From: Adineta steineri
Lineage: Eukaryota > Rotifera > Eurotatoria > Adinetida > Adinetidae
NCBI GenBank assembly: GCA_905250115.1
Contig: CAJNOI010000104.1
Location: forward strand, 271,790 to 335,789
Length of the DNA stretch: 64,000 bases
Direction: 5' to 3'
Each line of letters begins with the position of its first letter. Within the stretch, counting starts at the first letter, position 1. The position numbers and the translations under genes were made by a program. The notes beneath the pieces were generated by a model. The model had not been told where the DNA came from. It saw nothing but the letters and a program-made list of their open reading frames with translations, and did not search any database. Shown here in pieces: positions 26,401-36,785 of this stretch.

Positions 26401-29305
26401 TCTCAATTATAATTTACCCTTGAAGGTTACGTTGTGTATCTTGTTCAAAACATTGAGCTAGTTTATTGATTGTTGGCTAAATAAAATAAATAAATATATA
26501 TGTATAAATATGACATTGAAATTTTACCGCATTGTATTTAATTTCAAGAGATTGTGAAATAATTTTAACACGATAATCAGCTGTTTTATCTAATGGATTT
26601 GTTTCAAATTCAATTTGTAACAATTTTTGTTGATTAGATGATGAAATCAAGCGATTAACCGGTTGAACAAGTACCGGGCGATTTTCATTCGATAATTGCA
26701 ATTGTTGTGAACCTGCAGCAGTACCAACAACTTGAAATGAACCCAAATCAACAAAGAGACTAAATAAAATAGATTAATTTTAATTTAAATAAATCTATTA
26801 TAACATACGCAATAGCTTCTGTTGCTGGTCGACGTCGAAATATTAAACCAGTATCTGGTATAGTAGCTCGAGCAATTACTTTAAATCTAAAATAAATAAA
26901 ATATTGAGATACTATATTTGAAATAAAATTATTTACATACTTTGAATCATTTTCATTTATTTTCGCCCAAACATTAACATCGAGCATTTTTAGATGAATT
27001 TTTAAATCAATATCAATATACTAAAAGTAAACTATTTATTAATTCCATATAAACTATAGAAAATTTACTGTTTCTGGATAAGTTGATGTTGAAGTATCTT
27101 CTCCTTCATAACCGATAGCATCATATAATTTTTTCTTTTCTTCTGGTGACATGACTTTTTCTAAATCAAGCTCTAAAAAATAGATAGAAATCGAAAGGGA
27201 TTATATTAGTTTAATGAAACATATATATGAAGATAAAAAGAAAACCTGGATTATCTTGTGGTTGATTTCCACCCCACCAACTTGTTACACCTCCCCACCA
27301 ACCTTTTGGTTCTTGTTCTTTCTTTTTTTTTGCTTCAATTTCTGCTTTTCGACGAATATATGTTAGATTAAAAACATCAAGTTTTTTTTCTAATGCCTAT
27401 TTTTAAATTATATAAAAATATCATCATAAATGAATAATTTGATTTTCATACTTCTGCTCGTTGTTTCTGTTCATTTGATATTTTTCCTGTTAATTCTTGA
27501 AAATGAAGTGTACGATATTCTCTAACACGATCTAAATGTGCTTTGATATTTTCCCATTTATAACATTCGAATCTTGGTCGAATTTCTTCATTAACAATTG
27601 CTTCATATGCAAATTTCCAACTAAACCAAAAAAACATGAATTTAATTTCAGTAAGAAAATCTAATACTTTTTTCGACTCTTCTTATTTTGTGCATCATCC
27701 TTTATTTGATATTTTATATATTTTGATTTAACAGTAAGATAATCTTGAAATTCAAGTAGATCAAGTAAATCTAAATACTAAAAATATAAAAGAAAATAAC
27801 TTATTGTTTTTTGTTTAAATTTAAACTTACTTGATCACGATTAATATTTAAACTAATTTCATCTAGATCAACTTTAATATCAAACATTGGTCGTTGAAAT
27901 TGATCTTCACGTGGTTTCATTACTAATACAACTCTTGCTGTGATATTCATTGGTCGAAGAACTAGTTATTAATTATTTAAGAAATACTTAGGAAAATTAC
28001 AAAAATTTAATAATTTACTATATGCTATATCCAGTGGTGCACGTTGATTATCAATTGCAATTCTTTCTTTTAAATTTTTCTATAATAGGTAAACAGTTAA
28101 GCATATCTTCAGAAAATAAGAGAATGATATTTAACATACAATAACTGCATCTCTCGATAATGTCGATCGTGATATAGCATCGGTATTCCAATAAATTGAA
28201 AAAGCACTTAATTCACCAAGCTAAAAATAAACATTTCTTATTGGAGTATTCTTATTTTATTAAAATTAGTACTATCGAAAAGTTACAACGTTCACTCTCA
28301 TTACTATCTTCATTAAACATGAACCAGCAATCATTCATAATAAATTTCTTACTTTATGAATCAATGGTGTATCTTCTTTCAATATTGTTTGTTGCCAATC
28401 TGGAGTTGTTGTCTAAATGAAAAGTATAAAAACTTTAAATTAAATTAAATTCATATGGTATTTATACATGTAATTTAATATAATTAAGCGTAATTCCCAA
28501 AGCAAATGGATGATCGGGTTTTGTTGATCTATCTTCATAGACAATATGAATATTCTGAATAGATAATTCCAGATTTCGAAGAATTTGTAATTGCATACGT
28601 TCCATAAATGTATCATTATTTTTGTCAGCAGCTTTGTCATTCTCTTCAAGTAAAAAAGATAAGAAAAAATAAATTGTTTTTGGATTTTATACTTTCATCT
28701 TCTTTTTGTTTTCGAAGTTCTTCTACTTTATGAACTTCTTTCATTTTTGCTTCATGTTGTTCTTTTTCATCACGTTTAGCATCATATGCAACTTCTATTA
28801 TTCAAAAGAAAAATAAACAATTTTTTAATAAATACAATACACGAACCAGTTTTAGGTACAACTAATAAAAAAAGTCCATCGATTGTTGCTTTTGTTGGAT
28901 GTGTATATAAATTTTTCCATGGAACTTGTAAAATTAATTTTTCTATAAAAATATAAAAGTTTTAATTTAATTTAAAAAAACAACAATGAATTTTTTATAT
29001 AACATACGAAGATAACCAACTGATATAGTCACCGGAAGATTTAAATCAGCCTTTGATTAAAAAAAAACGAAATTATTTATTATGACTTTTTTATTTAACA
29101 TACGAGTGCATTTGGTTTTAGATACAGATTTTCCAAAACAACATTACCTAAGAATAATAAATATTCGAAAAAAAATATAAGAAGAATTTTAATGCTTATA
29201 CTCACCACTCCATAAATCAATTTTAAGTTTTTTTGTATCTAAATTTTCAATGTAATCACCCAAATATTTATCCAATAAATAGACAACTAAATTTTCGAAC
29301 ACCAT
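11497..29305 (-). CDS. VPS13: VPS13A/C-type bridge-like lipid-transfer protein
   Basis: One gene of about 65 small exons, encoding roughly 3,300 residues by my estimate. The start [18 protein letters not shown] at 29305 is the chorein N-terminus that begins the lipid groove. Next come [13 protein letters not shown] (about 28,900) and a Trp-rich [13 protein letters not shown] segment (about 27,290). The repeating-beta-groove exons run to about 19,200. The VAB adaptor-binding region includes [16 protein letters not shown] (about 19,100) and continues to about 15,000. The SHR-BD/APT1 region includes [19 protein letters not shown] (about 14,400). The ATG2_C-like helices [18 protein letters not shown] and [14 protein letters not shown] lie at 13,200-12,990. 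A PH-like end stops at SAMHLAGH (stop at 11497). The family moves phospholipids in bulk between ER and other organelles. Order and length fit VPS13A/C better than B or D. Long introns hold a transposon (16723-17167) and other unannotated DNA (21231-22071, 23442-24363). I did not verify every exon border. Confidence 0.92.
16723..17167. mobile_element. TA-flanked TIR element (Tc1/mariner-like MITE) in a VPS13 intron
   Basis: A 445-bp element whose left end GGGTCCGGCGGGAT matches the inverted right end GGGTCCGGTGAGAT at 12 of 14 positions. TA dinucleotides flank both sides (16721-16722 and 17168-17169), the target choice of Tc1/mariner-type transposons. Inside the left end is a small palindrome (GATCCTGAT ... 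ATCAGGATT). No transposase frame is present; the 77-codon open frame inside is hydrophobic low-complexity. It accounts for about half of an unusually long (~900 bp) intron. Confidence 0.7.
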
Positions 29306-30629
29306 TTTGATACCGTTTTAATAAAACGGTTAAAATATTTATGAAAGACTATACGGTATAGATAACAAAATATCTATCTTAAATAAATTGTGGTATACGT
29401 TATTTTTTACAGAATAAATGCAAATGTTCGTTTTCTTTTTTGTTTTAAGATAGTTACTTCACATAAAAAAAGATAACCATCGGATGATTCATACTCAAAC
29501 TATGTTATCTTTTACTGCTTCGCATATTTTCACCAATAGGATAAAAATATTTCGTAGAAGAGACTTGTAATAAATGTGTTGATTGGAATGAGATATTTAA
29601 AAGGCTAAATGTACAATAAATCATAATTATTAATGTATACAGCGCATTTATGCACTTTTACGAAATACCAAGGTTTGCTAAATAACAGAACAGAACAAAT
29701 TCGAAAATAAACTTGAATCATGGTCATTCGAGTTTCTTACCTTGAAAATGTGTTGTGTTATAAATGCGGTTTTTTGATAAAAACATTATAATCATAGGGA
29801 TTAACATTTAAGATTATACAGTATCGACATTGAAATATCGAATCAATTTTTTGGCTACTTTATAAATAATGAAATTGAAACTGATTAAATAGTTTTATCT
29901 TTTTCAAATAATAGACGTCTAATGCCTCGAGCCTTTCGCTTTATTATCTCTTCGCAATACAATTTTATATGTCTAGATCATATAATAAAAAATTGTCTTG
30001 AATATATTATATATTCAAGGATCGAGTCAAACACAGAACATTATGAGTAAAAATGAGTTTAGGGATGACAACCTTATATCGATACTATGTTTTTGACACA
30101 CAAGTTTTAATTGAATTATATCATTTCTGTTTTAACTATGTAATCTTTACTTTGTTGTTGTATAATTGTGTTCGTCACGCAATCTATCAGTCTTAAATAT
30201 CTAATCAATTATTCACTTATATACTATTATATCATTACAAAACCAGATGAGATAAGAGAATAATCTAACACGTTCAAGTTTGTCTTATCTTCAATTCTAC
30301 AAACAATTATAAATATTTGTGAATCTTATATAACATTTACAGTATCTATAAAAAAAATCTAACATATAGCATACATAGGAAAATACATATTCAATGCAAT
30401 TTTATTTCTTGTAAATTAATAAATCATTCATAGAGATAACATTCTATTTTCATTAACATAAATTATCGTTGTTTATTATGGAAAAAACTCCACATTACAA
30501 TCATGAAATAATGAAATCGATTTTTTTTGTCGAAAATCCATTCATTTCTTACTCAAAAAGAATATGAAAAAAAAAGAAACACTGTACAGAAAATTAAAGA
30601 AAAAACTCATATTTTTCGTGTTTGAAATT
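29306..30629. other. Intergenic, VPS13 upstream region
   Basis: AT-rich DNA between the VPS13 start and the 3' end of the fibrinogen-domain gene; both genes lie on the minus strand. No open frame with family features and no RNA gene is visible. It should contain the VPS13 promoter and 5' UTR. Confidence 0.5.
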
Positions 30630-32092
30630 TCACGAGAGCATTTCTGTATTAAAACCAACTGGTCTCACTTTTATTTCGCATGATTTTAATGAATATTTTG
30701 CACCTAACCAATTATTCCAAAAAACACCTGTTGCAGTTGTATCATTTCCACGTAAATAAAGTCCATTTAAATTTACTAATGTACATCCTGCATGCCACCA
30801 ACCACTATGATAATTTTCTGCACAATGACCTGCTGATTGATCATAATCTTGATCACGTGTTGAAAAACGCATACCACGATTATATGCTAATGAATCGCCA
30901 CCAGTTGATGTTTGTACATAACGACCTAAATTTAATGTATATTTTGTTTGTTCATTTGTTATAAAAAACCATTCATAATCAGCAAAACGTGTTTGATTAT
31001 TAAAATCTTCTAAATCAATATGAAGACGATATTCATCTTGATTTGTTAATGTATGAATTTTTTCATTTCCAAGCCAAAAATCACGTGTTAAATCACCAAA
31101 ACCACGTCTATATGATGACCATGAAACAAAAAAATTTGATTGTTGACTATAATCACCACGACGTTGAAGAACTGTCCATCCTCCACCATCTCTTTCCATA
31201 TCGCATAATACACGAAATGGTTTAGGACTTGTACGAGGCCTTTTAAATAAGAAAAACAAACAAATTTCTTTTATAAAAAAAATTCTTTCGTCTATTTCTT
31301 ACCATATTTCATAAATTCCACTTGTACGTTTTCCAGCTAAATAAACTTCGCTACAATCAACAAATGCATAGTCACGGGCAGCCATTGCTCGTGCACATGC
31401 ACTGCTTGCTGTATCATTATCTGCACTACCCATTGGTGGTGTTGAACCTGTATTAAGACCACCATTTGAAGTAGAACTTGGTAAGAAACCAATTGGTAAA
31501 GTAGATGACACTATGCTTTGATCGATTGATGACGTAGACGAACTTGTAGAAGTAGTTGTAGTACTTTCTAACGATGAAAAAAAAGAAGATTTTTTATCTA
31601 TATATGAAATTTATACCTGTAGGACCAATTGTTGTAGTTGTCGAAGTAGTAGTAGTAGTAGTGGGAGGAGGTGTTTCGCATTGATCTTCACATAATAAAC
31701 CCGTAGCAGTACATGTACATACTACAAAAATTGTATTATATACATTGATATTATTGAAAATTAATTTATTTTTACCTTTACAAGTATTAATAAGTGAACG
31801 AAATTTACTATTAATAGGAATTTCAACTATAATGTATTCAAATAAATCAATTCAAAATAAATCATAACAGAAAAATAACTTACGTTGTCCATCATCTGTT
31901 TTACACATTGGTTCATCATTTAATTTTCCATTTGTAATTAAACCACCATCTAAATTTTATTCGTTAGAATTATTTCTTGAATTATTATATACACATACTT
32001 GTTCTATTAGGATTATATGGGATTTGCGCAGGTATTGTACTGACATGTAAGACAGTTAAATAAAGAACGAGTAAGATTGAAAACATATTCAT
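30630..32092 (-). CDS. Secreted fibrinogen-related-domain protein
   Basis: Six exons (32092-31999, 31949-31884, 31826-31776, 31721-31617, 31567-31303, 31239-30630) give 396 residues. A signal peptide (about residues 1-20) precedes a short Cys-containing region with CTCTATGLLCEDQC, an EGF-like fragment. A Thr/Ser-rich mucin-like linker encoded around 31,520-31,680 follows. The C-terminal fibrinogen-like domain shows FRVLCDMERDGGGWTVLQRR, YRRGFGDLTRDFWLG, the calcium-site-like stretch after FSTRDQDYD, CAENYHSGWWHAGC and KSCEIKVRP. Such proteins are extracellular lectins or matrix and innate-immune ligands (ficolin, tenascin and angiopoietin types). No collagen or coiled-coil region is seen, so it is not a ficolin or angiopoietin as such. 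The ligand is unknown. Confidence 0.9.
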
Positions 32093-32618
32093 ATTTCTTA
32101 AGAATATAATTCGAGAAAAAGATAGAAAAGAATATATGTATTCTGCGTATATATATATAGTTAGAGATAAATCATATCTTAGATGAGAAGGACATTTTCA
32201 GTTAAGCAGATCGTCGTAAAAGAAGACGTGGCATAAAAAGAGGCTGCTGATCTACAACATATATCTCCACCACACGTGCTACACTCTAAAGGTCAAGTAT
32301 AATCTGTATTAGTGTACAAACGATTTGGTCTAACGGCAAAATACTAATTTCCGTAATGCAAAAAGATATATCCTGATAATGCCGAACAAATGTCAGTTAT
32401 GTATCTGTCAATAGATTATTACAAAACAAGAAAACACTTGGTGTTCTTATCCAGGCATCGAAAAAGTATTATATATTTAGAATAGTGATAGACAATCATG
32501 TTTTTTACGTCGATTAATAGAGTACTGGATAATTATCAATATAAAATTGTTCTTTTTTTATTTTTTAATATATAAGAAAAGTTATCTATGATAAATAAAA
32601 ATAGTAAAATAAAAAAAA
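32093..32618. other. Intergenic, nothing recognised
   Basis: About 0.5 kb between the fibrinogen-domain gene start and the reductase stop; both genes are on the minus strand. It should hold the fibrinogen gene promoter and the reductase 3' UTR. Confidence 0.45.
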
Positions 32619-33730
32619 TTATGCATCATCAGCAATTTGAATAACTGCTTTTCCGAAATTTTTTCCTTGAAAAATTCCAACAATTGCTTCTGGTGCTTTT
32701 TCTAAACCTTTAGTTACATCTTCTTTTATTTTAATTTCACCACTAGCAATCCATTTTGGAACTTTTGTATAAAAATCTTTCATAAAATTTGCATCTTTGT
32801 ATTTATCTAATATAATAAAACCTTGAAGTTTAAGTCGTTTAGCAACAATTTGCATAAGATTTCGAATGCCATGAGCATCACGTTCGTTATATTGTGATAT
32901 CATTCCACATTCAACAAATCGTGCTTCATTAGCAGCAGCATCAAGAGCTGCTTCTAATTGATCACCACCAACATTATCAAAATAGATATTTAATGGGTCA
33001 AATTTAGCAAGTTCATCTTTAGCTGTAGCTGTTTTATAATTAAATGCATGATCAAAATTAAGTTCTTTTTGAAGCCATTGTACTTTATCATCTGAACCAG
33101 CTGATCCAATGACTTTCAAACCTTCACGTTTAGCTAAAAGAAAAAAAAAGAATTGAATTTATTATTATTATTTAATTTCTATTTACCAAATTGACCAACA
33201 ATTTGACCGACAGCACCGGATGCTCCTGTAATAAAAATTGTTTCACCTTTCTTTGGTTCTCCGATATCATAAAAACCATGAAAAGCTGTTTGTCCAGGCA
33301 TACCAGCTGCACCAACCCATGCTGTTAATGGTATACCAAGTTTAAGTTCTTCTTCACTTAAAATTTTAATAGTATCAGTTGCTTCTTTTGGATGAACTGT
33401 ATATTCTTCATAAGAACCCATACCATAAACATATTGACCAATTTTAAATCGTGAATTGTCAGATTTAACAACTTTTCCAACGAAAAAATTTACTAATGGT
33501 TCGTTAAGTTGAAATCCAGGTGCATAACTTTTCACTGATGGATCTCTCATACGACCACGCATGTATGGATCAATAGATATTACAAGATTTTTTGTGACAA
33601 TACCACCTTTTGCTTCAACTGTATCGAGGTCAATTGTTCGATCATCAACATATTTAAGATGTTTACCAACTTCTGGATAACCAGTTGGAACTTCTGCAAA
33701 GATTACTGCACTGTTTCGAATTGGAGCCAT
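32619..33730 (-). CDS. MDR-family NADPH-dependent alkenal/prostaglandin reductase
   Basis: Two exons (33730-33187, 33133-32619) give 352 residues, the usual length. Motifs of the leukotriene B4 12-hydroxydehydrogenase/PTGR branch of medium-chain reductases are present: SIDPYMRGRM near the N-terminus, the glycine-rich NADPH motif in FITGASGAVGQIVGQFGK, GSAGSDDKVQWL (GSAGS is typical), FDNVGGDQLEAAL, and RLKLQGFIILD near the end. Zinc-binding residues of alcohol dehydrogenases are absent, as usual for this branch. Known members reduce the 2,3 double bond of alpha,beta-unsaturated aldehydes and ketones and so detoxify lipid peroxidation products. The exact substrate cannot be read from the sequence. 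The lack of a signal peptide suggests the cytosol. The intron falls inside the nucleotide-binding domain. Confidence 0.9.
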
Positions 33731-34570
33731 TGTTTTACTAAAGAAATATATTTACTACTGAATGTATGTGTTAGAATACGTTGTTTTCTTATATAGAATA
33801 AAGAATATACATGATCATAATGATCATGCAAAAGAGAACGAAAGAAAAGAACGTTTTTTTCTGCGTACGTCACACATAACGTGGATGATGGAGAGAGAAA
33901 AAATGTATAATCTATTGGTTGTGTAATAGTTTAAAGCTAACAAATGTTCTTCGCTTTCACCTGATAGCGACAAAGTACGTGCTCCTTTTTTTTACTATAT
34001 CGAGACATGAAAAATAAAATACCTTGATATTATGTATTGAAGAGAAAAATACTCAACGTCGTGTCGTTATTTCATTTGACGATAAAATGGAGAAATACAT
34101 ACTATAAACAGACTTCGTTTTACTGATAAAATATATCTATATAAACATTTTATTATTTTCTCAGCTGAAAATATTCATTTTTATAAGGTACAAATGATTG
34201 AAATAGAATGAATAATAAAAAATCAGAATATTTATCAACCTACGCATTGAATAGTTCTCGCAAAGGTAAAATCAGATGTAGAAATAATACAGTAATGAAA
34301 CTATTAAAATAATTACCAAAATTGAGACTATGATCAATACATTTTCATTTACTTGACAGATTATATATATATAAAAATATCGACAGAATCGATTAAAAAA
34401 ATATTTAATAGCAATTTCTATTTTCTTTGCATCAAATCGAAATAAATATTTTCATTTCTATTAAAAATAAAGAATAAGAACAAGCAAAATTAATATTCTA
34501 GATTAGCAAAGACTACAGCAAATTCTATAAATAATTATTTTTATCTGAGATAAATCATTAAATTAAATTT
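33731..34570. other. Intergenic, nothing recognised
   Basis: AT-rich 0.8 kb between two minus-strand genes. It should carry the reductase promoter and the 3' UTR of the carbonic-anhydrase-like gene. No coding or RNA gene signal is seen. Confidence 0.45.
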
Positions 34571-35506
34571 CTATCTTATCATCCAAAATATAATAAGAAT
34601 TAATAATAGAAAAAAATTTGATATATTTTTCATGTGTGCAAAAGAATGATGGATACTTGTATCTTCTTCAGTATAGAAACTTTCATGTAATTCAGGTTGA
34701 AAATTCGCTAAAATTTTTCGTGAATATAATTTTTGAGTATGTCGAAAATTAGATGGTATCGAATTTTGAGTAAATATTTCTAATTGATATGCTGATATTG
34801 GTATCTTTCGAGCTAATATTATCCAAGTAACATCTTCTGTACATGGTGGAATAGTTAATGAACCATTATAAAGATAAAAACGAGGTGATGAATCAGTTGG
34901 AAAAAGACGAGATATATCGAGTTGATGTTCAATAGATATCGAAGTGTCGACAGTTTGATTTAAGATCGATAATAAATTATCAATATATGGATTATCATGT
35001 TGTCGTAACTCGAAAAGTATACTAACTATAGCTAAAGCATTTGAAAAACGTCCTCGATGTATAAATTGTACTTCCAATGGATATTTAAATCCATTAAATG
35101 TATGTTCAGAACCTTGATAAATATTGTAACCCCAATGTAATTCAAACTGAACTAAATAAAAAATTTCTGGTAAACTAACACCACTTATTGAGAAATTAGC
35201 TAATGTTGGTGGATAGGCAATGATTGTTTTTCCATTATGTGTAAAATTCCATTGATGTAATGATGAATTTGTCGTATAGCCATTAAAAGAAAGTGGATGA
35301 AGATGTGGATCGTATATAAGATTTGTTATTCGAATATCTATAGGAGATTGAAATTCACCTTCACATGTATCAAATAGATGCGGCCATGTATCTGGTCCAT
35401 GCCGTTGATAATCCCACTGTTGTGTTGATGGATGTATATGTTGAAAAATAGAATAATTCAATAATGAAAATATAAACAAAAGTTGCCATATAAATGTTCG
35501 AAACAT
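34571..35506 (-). CDS. Alpha-carbonic-anhydrase-related protein, membrane-anchored, probably inactive
   Basis: A single exon of 311 residues from the ATG at 35506. The frame stays open to an ATG at 35542, but the inner start gives a cleaner signal peptide (MFRTFIWQLLFIFSLL). Alpha-CA signatures are clear: QQWDYQRHGPDTWP, CEGEFQSPIDI, FELHWG, YPLEVQFIHRG and SLTIPPCTEDVTWII. Of the three zinc histidines, only the middle one remains. The first is Glu (QFELHWG where active enzymes have QFHFHWG) and the third is Gln (LEVQFIH where they have ELHLVH). Loss of these ligands is the defining trait of the catalytically silent CA-related proteins (CA8, 10, 11). The C-terminus is hydrophobic (FFLLLILIIFWMIR), a transmembrane or GPI-addition signal, with several N-glycosylation sequons before it. 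It is probably a cell-surface binding protein. Lack of introns may hint at retrocopying. Confidence 0.85.
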   Translation of the reverse strand: MFRTFIWQLLFIFSLLNYSIFQHIHPSTQQWDYQRHGPDTWPHLFDTCEGEFQSPIDIRITNLIYDPHLHPLSFNGYTTNSSLHQWNFTHNGKTIIAYPPTLANFSISGVSLPEIFYLVQFELHWGYNIYQGSEHTFNGFKYPLEVQFIHRGRFSNALAIVSILFELRQHDNPYIDNLLSILNQTVDTSISIEHQLDISRLFPTDSSPRFYLYNGSLTIPPCTEDVTWIILARKIPISAYQLEIFTQNSIPSNFRHTQKLYSRKILANFQPELHESFYTEEDTSIHHSFAHMKNISNFFLLLILIIFWMIR

Positions 35507-35542
35507 AGTTTTTTGATGGTTAATGAAAACATATTTTGACAA

Positions 35543-36033
35543 TAGTGAAAGAGATAACGATTATCAGTCGATTTATTGATCTAACACGATTTAGAAATTA
35601 AATACATGTTATTTTCACCTAGAACATATTTAAACGGTATTATTATTATTGAATGGCATTTGAATTTACCTATGAAATAGTATCGTCTATTTCGTGATTT
35701 TATCTGATCTTTTGTAAAAACAATACAACCAAAAAAAAACAATTTCATTATATAATAAATATATACGAAACTCAGATAAAATTAATTTAGGATAGCATAT
35801 TAATATCAGCATGTTCTATTTTTATTTGTAGAAGATAACATAAACAGATTATTGTCTGTATTAATTCAACGATTTATGATTATTTGAACATTTATTAGAT
35901 AATAGTAATTGAAAAAGTCAATCGAAAATGAAAATTACTCTATAGATCTCTTAGAAGAACAGTATTAGGTCAGTAGAAAATATCATGAAGTAAATTCATG
36001 AATTTATTAGTAAAGAAAAAAATTGGAATTGAA
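35543..36033. other. Intergenic, nothing recognised
   Basis: About 0.5 kb of AT-rich DNA upstream of the carbonic-anhydrase-like gene. No coding signal. Confidence 0.4.
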
Positions 36034-36336
36034 TTATTGTATTAATAATGCGCTTTTAGCTTTAGTCGGTCTACCTCGTTTTCTTTTTTCCCCTATTTTT
36101 AAACAGATAGCCATTATTACAATGTGTTTACATATATAATTCTTCAGAAAATATGGGCAATTGCATGTCGAGGGTGTGGGTAGAAAAGAAAAAATAGAAT
36201 AATCACCCACATCCGAAATATTAGACAATAACGTTTCTTGTTCGTAGAATATGTATGTTAACAGAAGTAGGTTACAAGAACAAAGCACATATGTAGAATA
36301 CCGAAAGACGTCGACGATATAGAAAAAGTAGAACAA
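36034..36336 (-). pseudogene. SWIM zinc-finger fragment, probably transposon-derived
   Basis: A 100-codon open frame whose C-terminal half carries a SWIM-type zinc finger, CNCPYFLKNYICKHIV (C-x-C-x8-C-x-H). A basic AT-hook-like tail follows (KRKRGRPTKAKSALLIQ) and then the stop. SWIM fingers near the C-terminus with such tails are typical of MULE-type transposases and related repeat proteins. The N-terminal ~50 residues (FYFFYIVDVF...) look unlike a protein domain, and no transposase core is found upstream. I therefore read it as the surviving 3' end of a larger element or gene. It could instead be the last exon of a gene whose other exons I missed. Confidence 0.55.
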
Positions 36337-36785
36337 AAATGATTCATTCTACTGACTTTTCTATATAATCGATTGTTAAAAAATTGGATTTACTGATCAT
36401 TTCATTTATTATACTGATCAAAAAATTAATTCCCCTATAAATATTTATAAATTATTAAAAGGAAGTTTCGGTCGAAAATTGTATTTTTTAGAAAACTAAA
36501 GTATCTATAGTTTAAGAGCATGTGTAAAATGAAGTTAGAAAACAATGCGATATATATCTCTGTCTGATTTTCAGATTGCTAACAGCTACAAATTTGTAAA
36601 TAGCTCTATAAAATTCATTTACTTTAGTATAATTATTAGGATCCTCTATAAAATGATCTAATTGATTACTGATGATAGTAGAAAAGAAAGAGAATATATT
36701 CGATAATTTAACGCCATCTTTTCTTTGACTCTTTCATTTGATTTTTTATATGTAACCAATTGAAAATATCTTTTCCCTTTCATAT
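36337..36785. other. Intergenic, PPR gene promoter side
   Basis: About 0.45 kb of AT-rich DNA between the SWIM fragment and the PPR-DYW gene, which lie back to back. The stretch just before the PPR ATG is pyrimidine-rich (CTTTTCCCTTTC). Confidence 0.4.

Noticed and set aside
30680-31225. Plus-strand His/Asn-rich frames
   Set aside because: Antisense of the fibrinogen-domain exon; codon bias of the minus strand explains the open frames.
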